Both the position numbers and the translations under genes were made by a program. From Patescibacteria group bacterium (GTDB lineage Bacteria; Patescibacteriota; Microgenomatia; UBA1406; GWC2-37-13), in assembly GCA_026415975.1 (NCBI GenBank), contig JAOAFZ010000001.1, positions 124,001-188,000 on the forward strand: a stretch of 64,000 bases of DNA, written 5' to 3'. Position 1 is the stretch's first letter. Every line of letters begins with the position of its first letter. Below are positions 51,355-61,871 of this stretch, piece after piece. Under the pieces are notes generated by a model. It was given only the letters and a program-made list of their open reading frames with translations. It was not told the DNA's origin and searched no databases.

Positions 51355-52719
51355 TTACTGCGCTCCGACGATAATATTGGTGTAGTCTTTTACATTCGAC
51401 TCGTCAATGTGGAATGAATTTCCTTCGCCACTCACGATCTTATAGGCGACACGACGAACAATGTTCTGTACCATCCGTTCAAGCGAACGGATTCCAGGCT
51501 CGAAGCCCAGGGGGCGCACCATCTTTGGCCAGAGAGCTTCATCAATAGAAAGCTGTTCACTTGTCAGCCCTACCTCTTTGAGCATTGAAGGCAAAACATA
51601 ATTTTTTCCGATAGCCATTTTTTCCTCGTCGGTGTAACTGGGCATCTGTATTACCTCCAGCCTGTCCAGTACAGCTGCAGCAACATTGGTAGTATTGTTT
51701 CCTGTTGCAACAAAGAGAACCTCGTTCAGGTTGAAAGGAAAGTCTATGAAATAGTCGGTATAGTGGACATTTTGTCCTGGATCCAGAAGCTCCAGTAACA
51801 CACCCATTATCTCAGCTCTAGCATCCGGAGCTGTTCGATCAAGTTCGTCAAGGAGGATGACCGGGTTCTTGGTTCCCGCTTCACGAAGTGCCTTTATAAC
51901 ATATCCAGGCTCGGATTCGGGGCTGGTTTTCGACTGTCCCCGTAAGTCCCGCGCAGAAGATAATCCACCAAATGGTATGCGTACAAATTTTCTCTTTAGG
52001 GCTACCGCCAATGCTTTTGCAAAAGTGGTTTTTCCTGTACCAGCGAGCCCAACAAACATCGGTGACTGAATGTGATACGCCTGCGTATTGAAGGCTTTTT
52101 TCTGCAGAGCTATTACTGAAAGGTATTCCAGTATCTTTTTCTTGAGCCCCTCCAGCCCGAAATGACTGGCATCCAAAGATTTTTTTACCTCATTGATGTC
52201 AAGTTCGTCTACAGACCGGGTATACCAGGGAAGTGAGGTGATCCAGTCAATGTACTTTGCAGTTATGTCAAGCTGGGTCATGCTGCCACCATATTTGAGC
52301 GTGAGCGCAATACGGCTGATTTGATTTTCCGCTTTTGTACGGAGGTCATCCGGTATGGAAGCCTGGTGTAACTTCATTGCCAAGGCCTTGATTTCGGGCA
52401 CGTTAAATTCTTCCCCTGCAGGGAGAGAGGCTGCTACATCTGTGGTACGTACTGGGGCGTTGGTGACGATCGTGACCTTTCCTTCTAAAGGAGATGGTAC
52501 GGGCGTTGTTTCTCTATCACCGGGAGATTTTTCCGGTAAGGATTGTGTGGGTGGAGAGGGAGGTGGTGCTGTGGGTGTAGGAATAGGCGTGGGTATCGGC
52601 ATTGGGATGACCTGCTCCTGCACAGGAGCAGGCGGAGGGATCGGAGTTGCGGTTGTTGCAGGCACGGCAGGCGATGGCGAATCCAGTGATGGTAGTGATT
52701 GATGAATAGTAGTGTCCAT
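51355..52719 (-). CDS. Lon-like AAA+ ATPase without protease domain
   Basis: 454 residues. Residues 1-70 are Pro/Thr-rich and disordered, replacing the Lon substrate-binding N-domain. From about 100 on, the order of features follows Lon: a helical part, SLPWYTRSVDELDINEVKKSL, FGLEGLKKKILEYL, Walker A GLAGTGKTT (224-232), FVRIPFGGLSSARDLRG, Walker B VILLDELDR (287-295), VLDRLEVIQMPSYTDEEK with the Arg finger region, and a sensor-2 helix GIRSLERMVQNIVRRVA. The protein stops there; the Ser-Lys S16 peptidase domain is missing and tRNA-Cys follows after 50 nt. It would unfold or remodel proteins without cutting them. It is divergent from groES-groEL. Confidence 0.88.
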   Translation of the reverse strand: MDTTIHQSLPSLDSPSPAVPATTATPIPPPAPVQEQVIPMPIPTPIPTPTAPPPSPPTQSLPEKSPGDRETTPVPSPLEGKVTIVTNAPVRTTDVAASLPAGEEFNVPEIKALAMKLHQASIPDDLRTKAENQISRIALTLKYGGSMTQLDITAKYIDWITSLPWYTRSVDELDINEVKKSLDASHFGLEGLKKKILEYLSVIALQKKAFNTQAYHIQSPMFVGLAGTGKTTFAKALAVALKRKFVRIPFGGLSSARDLRGQSKTSPESEPGYVIKALREAGTKNPVILLDELDRTAPDARAEIMGVLLELLDPGQNVHYTDYFIDFPFNLNEVLFVATGNNTTNVAAAVLDRLEVIQMPSYTDEEKMAIGKNYVLPSMLKEVGLTSEQLSIDEALWPKMVRPLGFEPGIRSLERMVQNIVRRVAYKIVSGEGNSFHIDESNVKDYTNIIVGAQ

Positions 52720-52742
52720 AAATTAGCAGAGCATTAGACCTA

Positions 52743-52771
52743 TTGACAAAATGATGGGCTTCAGTTATAAA
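52743..52771 (+). promoter_or_regulatory. Sigma70 promoter of groES-groEL
   Basis: TTGACA (52743-52748), 17-bp spacer, TATAAA (52766-52771). This is the only clear full -35/-10 promoter I found in the window. It gives a leader of about 70 nt. No CIRCE element is present. Confidence 0.75.
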
Positions 52772-52851
52772 TTAAGGTAATCACTCGAATATTCGGTGTG
52801 CTAACACAGAGACCGGTCGGCTTAAGCAATTAGTAATTAATCCTTTGATTT

Positions 52852-53154
52852 ATGGCTAAAACAGCACAAATCAAACCCTTATTCGATTATATATTGGTTA
52901 AACCGATCAAGCAAGAAGAGGTTACTGCGTCCGGGATAGTACTCCCCGATAGTGTCAAAGAAAAGCCTCAGATGGGCGAAGTTATGGCGGTAGGAGACGG
53001 TGTGCTTGATGACGGGAAAATTGTTGCCAACTCCATGCATATCAAAGTTGGCCAAAAGGTTGTATACAAGAAGTGGGGGGGCAACGAGATCAAGGTTGGC
53101 GACGAGGAATGGCTCCTTATCAAGCAGGAAGATGTGATGGCAGTTGTATCGTAA
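52852..53154 (+). CDS. groES: Co-chaperonin GroES (Hsp10)
   Basis: 100 residues. The N-terminal IKPLFDYILVKPIKQEE strand, the mobile loop ASGIVLPDSVKEKPQMGEV (about 23-41) that binds GroEL, and the C-terminal EWLLIKQEDVMAVV are all conserved. It caps the GroEL folding chamber. There is no Shine-Dalgarno sequence before the ATG. It is followed after 30 nt by groEL. Confidence 0.97.
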   Translation: MAKTAQIKPLFDYILVKPIKQEEVTASGIVLPDSVKEKPQMGEVMAVGDGVLDDGKIVANSMHIKVGQKVVYKKWGGNEIKVGDEEWLLIKQEDVMAVVS

Positions 53155-53163
53155 GTTAATTAG

Positions 53164-54843
<1,680 letters not shown>

Positions 54844-54871
54844 TCGGGGACTACAACAGTCAACCGATCGG

Positions 54872-54904
54872 AAAAAGCCCTACCCGTGGGGGTAGGGCTT
54901 TTTC
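54872..54904 (+). terminator. Rho-independent terminator of groES-groEL
   Basis: Stem GCCCTACCC (54877-54885)/GGGTAGGGC (54890-54898) with a GTGG loop, flanked by AAAAA and TTTTT. Confidence 0.93.
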
Positions 54905-54924
54905 GTGACGGAATCGGAATATTT

Positions 54925-54930
54925 TATACT
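54925..54930 (+). promoter_or_regulatory. -10 box (TATACT) for the 54937 gene
   Basis: TATACT 6 nt before the ATG. Confidence 0.5.
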
Positions 54931-54936
54931 TAAACT

Positions 54937-56235
54937 ATGCTAAATAGTCTGAAGTACCTGTCAAAGAGACTACTATATAAGATGACTAAGGCCGGTTTTC
55001 TACTCGCTGGATTACTGATACTTCTCACTGCTTCACATTCTCTGATCTCAGTTGAAAAACTCTCTGATCCCGGGCACTCTTTCAAGGTTTTTGAACGGGA
55101 AGGGCTATATCCTTCTTACGGCTTGCCGTTTCGTACGATTGTTCTTGATAATTACACAGATTCCCTTATGGTGAATATCGCCTATGCCAGCGATCCAACC
55201 AACTCCCTTCAATCTGCGTTTCTTAATCCACGCTACCATTCACCAGATGCACCGAACCAGATTGATGCCTTTCGCACTCTTATCCAGAAAGACGATGGTT
55301 CACGTGTCAACTATGAACGATACTGGCACGGGTATTTGACCTACCTGAAGCCACTTCTTACCATAGTATCATACGACGGAATAAGGGCGATCTTACACGC
55401 GCTGCTTGTAACAGGACTGATTGCATTTTTCATAATTGCTTGGAAACAACACCTGCGAAAGCTCGCGATTGCTGCCGCAACAGGGTTTGTTCTGATTGAC
55501 ACGCCTTATCTGGGACAGTCTATTCAGTTTTCCGGTGTTATGATTATTGCGCTTGCCGCAGGAATCACTGCGCTTCTGGCTGGGGATCGTATTCATCCTC
55601 TGGTATTAAGTCTGGTGACAGGAGGGCTAACATCATTTATTGACCTGCTCACAGCACCGTTGATCACTCTAGGTATAGTACTTATAGTCGATTTTGCACG
55701 CTACCCGCGCTCCGTTATTCGTATGCTGGCTATCTGTATGGCCTGGGCGATCGGATATCTGGGAATATGGAGTCTGAAATGGATTATGGTTGAACTATTC
55801 ATTGCTCCCGGTGCTCTACGCACAGCACTGGAAACTATCGGAACACGTACTGGAGGAAAAGCTGATGAAGCCTTTTCGCATTTCGAAGCAGTACGACGGA
55901 ATCTATTTCAGTTAGTCGGGTATGACCGTTCAAATAAAATCGCAGCAGTAGTTGTTGGCATTGGAGCAACGCTGTTTTTGCTTCGCTATAATAAGTTCAG
56001 CGCAATAGAAATGCGGAATTTGATCCCTCTTGCCGCTGGTAGTATGATTCCCTACCTTTGGTATCTTGTGGCGGCAAACCACTCATATATCCATGTCTGG
56101 TATACCTACCGATCACAATTTCTGACAGTAGCAGCAGCGACTCTAGCGTATCTTGAGATGCTTGATCTGAGATCGATGAACCAGGACTATAGAAGATTAT
56201 GCCGGGTAATAAAACGATTGCGCACCCGCTGTTAG
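54937..56235 (+). CDS. Multi-pass membrane protein, unknown function
   Basis: 432 residues. One helix near the N-terminus (about 19-37) is followed by an external domain of about 100 residues with VNYERYWHGYLTYLKPLL, then about eight helices. The YWHGY motif and overall form recall membrane proteins of unknown role found near glycan genes in Gram-positive bacteria. It may be another GT-C-like enzyme, but the usual DE loop is absent. It is transcribed alone, leaderless by its -10 position, and ends next to tRNA-Tyr. Confidence 0.75.
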   Translation: MLNSLKYLSKRLLYKMTKAGFLLAGLLILLTASHSLISVEKLSDPGHSFKVFEREGLYPSYGLPFRTIVLDNYTDSLMVNIAYASDPTNSLQSAFLNPRYHSPDAPNQIDAFRTLIQKDDGSRVNYERYWHGYLTYLKPLLTIVSYDGIRAILHALLVTGLIAFFIIAWKQHLRKLAIAAATGFVLIDTPYLGQSIQFSGVMIIALAAGITALLAGDRIHPLVLSLVTGGLTSFIDLLTAPLITLGIVLIVDFARYPRSVIRMLAICMAWAIGYLGIWSLKWIMVELFIAPGALRTALETIGTRTGGKADEAFSHFEAVRRNLFQLVGYDRSNKIAAVVVGIGATLFLLRYNKFSAIEMRNLIPLAAGSMIPYLWYLVAANHSYIHVWYTYRSQFLTVAAATLAYLEMLDLRSMNQDYRRLCRVIKRLRTRC

Positions 56236-56241
56236 TTCTTG

Positions 56242-56324
56242 TCCAGGGAGAAGGATTCGAACCTTCGTAGCCGTGAGGCGACAGATTTACAGTCTGTTGC
56301 GATTGACCACTCCGCCATCCCTGG
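56242..56324 (-). tRNA. tRNA-Tyr(GUA)
   Basis: Class II tRNA with acceptor CCAGGGA/TCCCTGG, anticodon loop CTGTAAA (anticodon GTA), a variable arm typical of bacterial tRNA-Tyr, T arm GAAGG/CCTTC, discriminator A. CCA is not encoded. A minus-strand TATAAT lies 14 nt upstream. Confidence 0.96.
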
Positions 56325-56392
56325 TGTAGGAAGAAGATATTATACACTGTTTCGGGTTGCTTGAGAACCCCCTCTTACAGTACTATAATCTT

Positions 56393-57721
56393 ATGACTCT
56401 CACGGAATTTTCGTATATGTTCCGCAAGCTAGCACCGTTTGCAGGACTTTTGGTCATCATATTGTTGATTTTATACTACGGCATCCAGCTGATAATCCTT
56501 CTTACCCAGTTGAATCCCTCGGTTGTAAACGACGAAAAGCCTTTTTATGATACCAAATTCGGTAAAATAGCCGAGCCGTTACTGAAGGATCCGAAATCGA
56601 CTGAAGGTCTGGAATTCTATCTGGACACAATAGATGGAGTAACCGTAACTGCGACAAAATCTGCGGGAGTCTATTTTATGCCGGAGCCTCCGGCCCGGTT
56701 CCGGTTCAGAGAAAACATTTATTTGATGGCTCGAACACTGGGTATTAATACCGAACTTACCAAATATCGCCTCGAGGATGGTATTGCTGTCTTTTCAGAC
56801 CCGAAACACCGTCTTAGTGTTGATATTAAGAGCTTTAACTTTGAGTACGAGTATCTTAATCTTGCTAACGAACAATCATTGCTGACCGATTCCCGTATAC
56901 CCGGTGAACAGGAAATAAAGACTTCCGCAGTAAAACTTATGACGCAGCTGGGACGGTACCCGGGAGAACTTGCACGCGGAAAAGTGCATATCATTTATCT
57001 GGCATATAATCCTCAGACCCGTGAGATGACGGTCGTTGATAACCCAGATAACGCAAATCTGGTTGAGGTTGATTTTTACCGCGAGGATATTGGCGAGTAT
57101 CCGGTCGCCACACCTCGGTATTTTAACAGCCAGAACTATCTGATTTTAGTCTATGGTAAAACATTTGCACCTCCGAAAGTAATCAAGGGGAGGGTAGCAT
57201 TCTTCGAAAGGGATCCCCTCATGTATGGAACGTATCCGGTAAAAGACGGTGATACTGCATTTAAGGACCTGACCGAGGGCCGGGGCTTTGTCATTTCATC
57301 TCCGGAGGCGGTAACCGCAATCTCGATAAAAAAGATGATCTACGCGTACTTTGATCCGGACATCAGGCAACCGTATTTACAGCCGGTTTACGTATTTCTC
57401 GGAGACAATAACTTTGTTGCTTATGTTCCTGCTATCACTGCTGAGTGGCTCTATCCGGCAACGCCGGCAGCAAATCTTGATCTCGATTACAGTTCAACGG
57501 TATCAGATGCTACGGATGCGGCAACGCTTGAAGATAATTCGTCTGCAACGGGGAGTGCTGCGACTAATCCGGCATTTGATATCCAGCCTACAGTCACAGA
57601 GATATTTGAAGAGGTACCGGAATCTACCGAAGAGTCCTTACTGGTATCTCCAACGCCAACGCGGGTTCCAAATATCCGTCTCCGGTTGTCCGGTATCCCG
57701 ACAAGCGCACCTGCCCGGTAG
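56393..57721 (+). CDS. Single-pass membrane protein with large external domain
   Basis: 442 residues from the ATG at 56393. One strong helix (about 15-40, GLLVIILLILYYGIQLIILL) is followed by a soluble, mostly beta part of about 330 residues, then a Ser/Thr/Ala-rich tail ending in SPTPTRVPN. Family not recognised. The start is uncertain: a TATAAT (56384-56389) is only 3 nt before 56393, so a transcript from it would begin after this ATG and the next one, 56417, would be used. It is convergent with the carboxypeptidase gene (13 nt apart), which suggests an envelope role by position only. Confidence 0.72.
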   Translation: MTLTEFSYMFRKLAPFAGLLVIILLILYYGIQLIILLTQLNPSVVNDEKPFYDTKFGKIAEPLLKDPKSTEGLEFYLDTIDGVTVTATKSAGVYFMPEPPARFRFRENIYLMARTLGINTELTKYRLEDGIAVFSDPKHRLSVDIKSFNFEYEYLNLANEQSLLTDSRIPGEQEIKTSAVKLMTQLGRYPGELARGKVHIIYLAYNPQTREMTVVDNPDNANLVEVDFYREDIGEYPVATPRYFNSQNYLILVYGKTFAPPKVIKGRVAFFERDPLMYGTYPVKDGDTAFKDLTEGRGFVISSPEAVTAISIKKMIYAYFDPDIRQPYLQPVYVFLGDNNFVAYVPAITAEWLYPATPAANLDLDYSSTVSDATDAATLEDNSSATGSAATNPAFDIQPTVTEIFEEVPESTEESLLVSPTPTRVPNIRLRLSGIPTSAPAR

Positions 57722-57734
57722 GCGGAGTGCATTC

Positions 57735-58640
57735 TTATGGAGAAACGCTGAAATAGCGGACTCCCTGAAGCCATGATATTATCTCTCTTGTATCCTGGAA
57801 GCGATCCTGACTTTTCAGCACGACAATAATAAATTGCTTTCCATCAGGTCTGCGATAAAAGCTGACCAGATTCTGACCTGCAGCCTCCGTATAGCCGGTT
57901 TTCAGACCACCAACACCCTGAATTTCTCCCAATAGCTGATTTACATTAGAAAGCCGGTGAAAGACACGGAAGTCCTCATCAGAGATGGTAATTTCTTTTG
58001 TGTGAACCATCTTGCGAAGTTCCTTATTGTGTAATACTGCTCGTCCGGCTATAGCAAGATCGAATGGACTGGAATATTGACCGCTTTCATCCAAACCGTG
58101 CGGATTACGGAAATGCGAGTTAGACATCCCGAGATCTGCAGCTTTTGCATTCATCCGGGAGATAAAACGTTCGTACCCGTAAGCATCGGCGAGTGCGTAG
58201 GCAGCGTCATTCCCGGAATGAACTAGTATGCCATACAAGAGATTTTCTACCGTTATTCGCTCTCCTTGAATCAAACCCATAACCTGTCCTTCATTGTATA
58301 CTTTATTAACTTTAATAATTTCATCAGTCTCAAATAGTTCTTCTGCTACCAGTGCCGTAATAATCTTGGTAGTAGAAGCCGGTAGAAAGCGGGTATCTTT
58401 ATTACGTGCAAATAAAGGGGTGAATGATTCATAGTCCACAACATACGCTCCCTCAGCGGTTATTGAAGGCCCTGTTTTCGGTTTCAGCGGTATCGGTTTT
58501 ATTTCCGGGACAACACTTTCGGCCTGAGCGGTTAACAATTCCGGACGATGGGATAAATAATCCCACAAAGGGGTCTGGCCTGGATAAAACAGGAAAAGCG
58601 CGGTGAAAAACAGCATCCCGAAATGGGTACGAAACGGCAT
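57735..58640 (-). CDS. D-alanyl-D-alanine carboxypeptidase (peptidase S11)
   Basis: 301 residues. The N-terminal hydrophobic helix (about 8-25) serves as signal or anchor. The three active-site motifs of penicillin-binding S11 enzymes are S89-T-T-K92, S142-G-N and K247-T-G. It trims the terminal D-Ala of peptidoglycan stem peptides outside the cell, so this organism makes or remodels a peptidoglycan wall. It lacks the C-terminal membrane-attaching domain of DacA. It starts 14 nt after aspS on the same strand and is probably cotranscribed. Confidence 0.94.
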   Translation of the reverse strand: MPFRTHFGMLFFTALFLFYPGQTPLWDYLSHRPELLTAQAESVVPEIKPIPLKPKTGPSITAEGAYVVDYESFTPLFARNKDTRFLPASTTKIITALVAEELFETDEIIKVNKVYNEGQVMGLIQGERITVENLLYGILVHSGNDAAYALADAYGYERFISRMNAKAADLGMSNSHFRNPHGLDESGQYSSPFDLAIAGRAVLHNKELRKMVHTKEITISDEDFRVFHRLSNVNQLLGEIQGVGGLKTGYTEAAGQNLVSFYRRPDGKQFIIVVLKSQDRFQDTREIISWLQGVRYFSVSP

Positions 58641-58654
58641 ACGTAAGGTTTGAT

Positions 58655-60022
58655 TTACCCTATTACTTCTATCCCGAGTTCCCGCAGTTGTGCCGGCGAG
58701 AGTTCAGATGGTGCATTCATAACGGCGGTCTTTCCTCCTGCGGTGATCGGGAATGCTACCACTTCGCGTAAATAGTCTTCCCCGAGAATTGTCATAAGAA
58801 GTCGTTCAATCCCGTGGGCAATTCCACCATGTGGTGGCATCCCCAAACGGAATGCCTCTAACATGTGACCGAACTGTACATCAATGGTGCCGTCGTCGTA
58901 ACCCATAATGCGGAATACACTACGGAGCGCGGAGGACTCGTGATTTCGGATAGATCCGCCCCCGACCTCGTGGCCGTTGCAGACCATATCGTACTGTGTG
59001 GAGATAATGTTGCCGATATCTTCCTGCTTCAGCAGTTTTTCCCGGTGTTCCGGGAGTGGCGCAGAAAACGGGTTATGGCTGAAGGTCCATCCTCCCTCAT
59101 CAGTTTTTTCGAATAAGGGAAAGTTAATTACCCACGCAAAGGCCAGTATCCCGTTCGCCTTATCTTCTTCCGTACGTAAATCGAATTTATCTGCGCCGAA
59201 TTTTTCCATTGCCTCGTGGTAGGTAAAAACGGGAAATGGTTTTTCCTTAATCGTATACCCGAACGATTCGACTACCTTGGTAATCATTCGTTCGTCCAGA
59301 GCCATCACATCATCTCGCTCAACGAAGCTCATCTCGAGATCAATCTGCGTATGCTCAAAACCGCGATCTGCGCGCAGATCTTCATCACGCAGACATCGTG
59401 CAATCTGAAAGTATTTTTCAAAACCTGCACCCATTAGCAGCTGTTTGTACTGCTGGGGAGACTGAGGCAAGGCATAGAATTTACCCGGTTGCATTCGGGA
59501 TGGAACTACAAAGTCCCGCGAACCTTCAGGAGTACTTTTAGTAAGGAGGGGGGTTTCAATCTCAATAAACCCTTCCTGATAAAGAAAATCACGAACTGAC
59601 CGGATAAACTTTGACCGGAACAGAATATTACGTTGTAATCTCTGTCTTCGCATATCGACGTAGCGGTAGCGAAGACGCATTTCTTCGTTTATCTCATAGC
59701 CGTCGGTGTCTATTGGGAAAGGGAGAGGTTCGGATTTATTCAGTAGTTTACACTCGACGGATTCAATCTCGACATTTCCGGTTGCGAGTTTCGGGTTTCT
59801 GAGCTTCTCCGGGCGTTCCTTTACTATACCCCGCAAACAGACAACGTCGCCGGAACTGAGCACTTTTAGATCATCCATGCCAACCACCTGCACGATACCG
59901 CTCCGATCCCGGAGATCGATAAATACGATTTTTTTATGATCCCGTTTAGTGTCTACCCAGCCGTAAAGGGTGACTTCTTGTCCGATGAGAGTTGGGGTAT
60001 CGCCGACATACGTTTTTTTCAT
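58655..60022 (-). CDS. aspS: Aspartyl-tRNA synthetase, lacking the GAD insertion
   Basis: 455 residues from the ATG at 60022. That start begins MKKTYVGDTPTLIGQ and has TATAAT 9 nt upstream, so a longer in-frame version is rejected. The N-terminal OB anticodon domain (LYGWVDTKRDHKKIVFIDLRDRSG) is followed by class II motifs: RYRYVDMRRQRLQ with motif 1, FQIARCLRDEDLRADRGFEHTQIDLEMSF (motif 2), and GIAHGIERLLM (motif 3). Bacterial enzymes are near 590 residues because of a GAD domain between motifs 2 and 3; here DKFDLRTEEDK passes almost directly to ILAFAWVINFPLF, so that domain is gone. The rest is bacterial in type. Confidence 0.95.
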   Translation of the reverse strand: MKKTYVGDTPTLIGQEVTLYGWVDTKRDHKKIVFIDLRDRSGIVQVVGMDDLKVLSSGDVVCLRGIVKERPEKLRNPKLATGNVEIESVECKLLNKSEPLPFPIDTDGYEINEEMRLRYRYVDMRRQRLQRNILFRSKFIRSVRDFLYQEGFIEIETPLLTKSTPEGSRDFVVPSRMQPGKFYALPQSPQQYKQLLMGAGFEKYFQIARCLRDEDLRADRGFEHTQIDLEMSFVERDDVMALDERMITKVVESFGYTIKEKPFPVFTYHEAMEKFGADKFDLRTEEDKANGILAFAWVINFPLFEKTDEGGWTFSHNPFSAPLPEHREKLLKQEDIGNIISTQYDMVCNGHEVGGGSIRNHESSALRSVFRIMGYDDGTIDVQFGHMLEAFRLGMPPHGGIAHGIERLLMTILGEDYLREVVAFPITAGGKTAVMNAPSELSPAQLRELGIEVIG

Positions 60023-60031
60023 ACAGTGACA

Positions 60032-60037
60032 ATTATA
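60032..60037 (-). promoter_or_regulatory. -10 box (TATAAT) for aspS
   Basis: TATAAT on the minus strand, 9 nt before the ATG at 60022. Confidence 0.55.
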
Positions 60038-60042
60038 CCTTG

Positions 60043-61776
60043 TCATCGTGCGGGTTGCCAATGCAACAGTTTTCCCTGAATCGAGGTCTTCCCGTTCCAG
60101 GTATTCGTTTCCAGTGAATAGAGCACTTGTATATCCGGGCAGTCTGCCAGGACATCATAATCAGCACCTCTTTTGAAGGCGATAATCTCTACCGGTACCG
60201 AAGAATGTTCCGGATCCCGCACGAACATCTTCAGATGCGAGCCACCCCCTATACGCTTCACTTCAATAACTTTTCCTTGGGAGGAAAATGCAGGCCGCGG
60301 GTTTCCCTGGCCGAAAGGTTCCAATGCAGTCAGTTTTTCTGCGAGCTCGAGAGATAAAGCGCCAAGGGGAAGCTGAAGATCCGCGTGGTATGTTCTGATA
60401 AGCTGGTTATCGCTGATCAGTGTGGGAATATCCCGTGCAACCGCATTTATGAATACCGGGTACTGTTCCATTGCCAGGGAAAAGCCGGCTGCCTGATGGT
60501 GACCGCCGTATGAAAGAAAGTGCTGCTTCCAGTTGCTAAGAAGAGCTGTGATATCAACCGTTGCCGGGGATCTGCACGATGCTTTTAATGTGTTTCCGGA
60601 GCGGGTGATAATTATAACCGGGCGGAAGTATTGCTCGCAGAGTCTGGCTGCGATAAGTCCGATAATTCCTTCTTGCCAGTTGTCAGAACGGAGAATAATA
60701 AGCGGCGGGATCCTGCTCTCCGCGACTTCCGGACTGCCCGGTAAAGCCGCTTCTGTGAGTTCCGGGATAGTTGACTCTCTCGAACCCTTCTCGACTAGCG
60801 ATACTGCTTCCTCTAGTGCCGTGTCAAGAAGTTTTTTCCGGTCGGTATTCATTTCCGAAAGTTTGCGGGTCAGTGACTCCGCTTTTGCTATATCTGTTGT
60901 ACAAAGTAGACGCAATGCATCCAAAGCATGTCCAAGTCGCCCGACAGCGTTGATTCGCGGGGCAATTACAAATCCGATATCATGAGGATGCAACTGGCGT
61001 CCATCGATTTTTGCCTCCATCATCATCTGCCGTAAACCAACCCGTGTAGTCCCTTCGAAGGTTCCCAAACCATATTTCACTAGACTACGCGTTGCTCCTT
61101 TCAAAGGCACGAGGTCGGCTATGGAACCAATTGCTGCGAAGCTCAAGTAATCAGTTCGAAACAGAGCACCCAGAGCGGCAGAATCGGGATCAAGTGCCTG
61201 CCAAAGTTCTTTTGCAAAGTAATAGGCAACACCAGCTCCTGACAATGCAGGAATGTGAAAAATTGCATCGGCATCGGGTACACGCTCCTGCTTCTGGTGG
61301 TGGTCGGTAATGATGACCGGAATACCAAGTCTACGGATATAATCTACCTGATCTATAGCTGCAATACCATGGTCTACGCTAATAAAGAGCCGGGGTTTAT
61401 ATTGCAAGATGGCGTTGTCTATTCCTGCTTTGGAAAAACCGTAACCCTCGGCAGTGCGGTGGGGGACATAAGGAACCGCTTTACAGCCCAATTTGTAGAG
61501 AGTTTCCCAAAGAATTGCTCCACCGGTAATCCCGTCTGCATCGTAATCCGTGTATACAACGACAGGATCTCCGGATTCGCGTATCGCCTTTACGAGTTGA
61601 ATCGCACGGTTAATACTTGCTGCGGAATAGCCGAAATCACGAAGAGTAATATCCCAGGGCACTGGCAGGTTCAGATACCCGTTGATATTCGTAATTTCAC
61701 GAAGTTTCAGGAGACGGGTAATAATCTCGTCGGCACTTGCAACATGATCCAGAATAGAGGCAGGAATGATACGCAT
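60043..61776 (-). CDS. recJ: Single-stranded-DNA-specific exonuclease RecJ
   Basis: 577 residues. The DHH phosphoesterase core has VYTDYDADGITGGAIL (motif I), FISVDHGIAA (motif II), and VIITDHHQ (motif III, about 150-157). The DHHA1 domain contains the SYGGHHQAAGFSL signature (about 425-437) and an OB domain ends the chain. RecJ degrades 5' single-stranded DNA in recombination and repair. Motif II reads VDHG where VDCG is usual. A TATCAT box preceded by TGG lies 8 nt before the start. aspS follows on the same strand. Confidence 0.95.
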   Translation of the reverse strand: MRIIPASILDHVASADEIITRLLKLREITNINGYLNLPVPWDITLRDFGYSAASINRAIQLVKAIRESGDPVVVYTDYDADGITGGAILWETLYKLGCKAVPYVPHRTAEGYGFSKAGIDNAILQYKPRLFISVDHGIAAIDQVDYIRRLGIPVIITDHHQKQERVPDADAIFHIPALSGAGVAYYFAKELWQALDPDSAALGALFRTDYLSFAAIGSIADLVPLKGATRSLVKYGLGTFEGTTRVGLRQMMMEAKIDGRQLHPHDIGFVIAPRINAVGRLGHALDALRLLCTTDIAKAESLTRKLSEMNTDRKKLLDTALEEAVSLVEKGSRESTIPELTEAALPGSPEVAESRIPPLIILRSDNWQEGIIGLIAARLCEQYFRPVIIITRSGNTLKASCRSPATVDITALLSNWKQHFLSYGGHHQAAGFSLAMEQYPVFINAVARDIPTLISDNQLIRTYHADLQLPLGALSLELAEKLTALEPFGQGNPRPAFSSQGKVIEVKRIGGGSHLKMFVRDPEHSSVPVEIIAFKRGADYDVLADCPDIQVLYSLETNTWNGKTSIQGKLLHWQPAR

Positions 61777-61784
61777 GGAAAACC

Positions 61785-61790
61785 ATGATA
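61785..61790 (-). promoter_or_regulatory. Extended -10 box (TGGTATCAT) for recJ
   Basis: TATCAT preceded by TGG on the minus strand, ending 8 nt before the ATG at 61776. Confidence 0.45.
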
Positions 61791-61871
61791 CCAGATATGC
61801 AGGAAAGATGAGGCCTAAAAAAATGAAGCTTCCGGGAAAGCATCATAGCAAGCGCAGAGGAATAAAACTCG

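Noticed and set aside
52724-52803. TTAGCA and TGCTAA near groES as a CIRCE element
   Set aside because: The half-sites are about 70 nt apart and do not match TTAGCACTC-N9-GAGTGCTAA.
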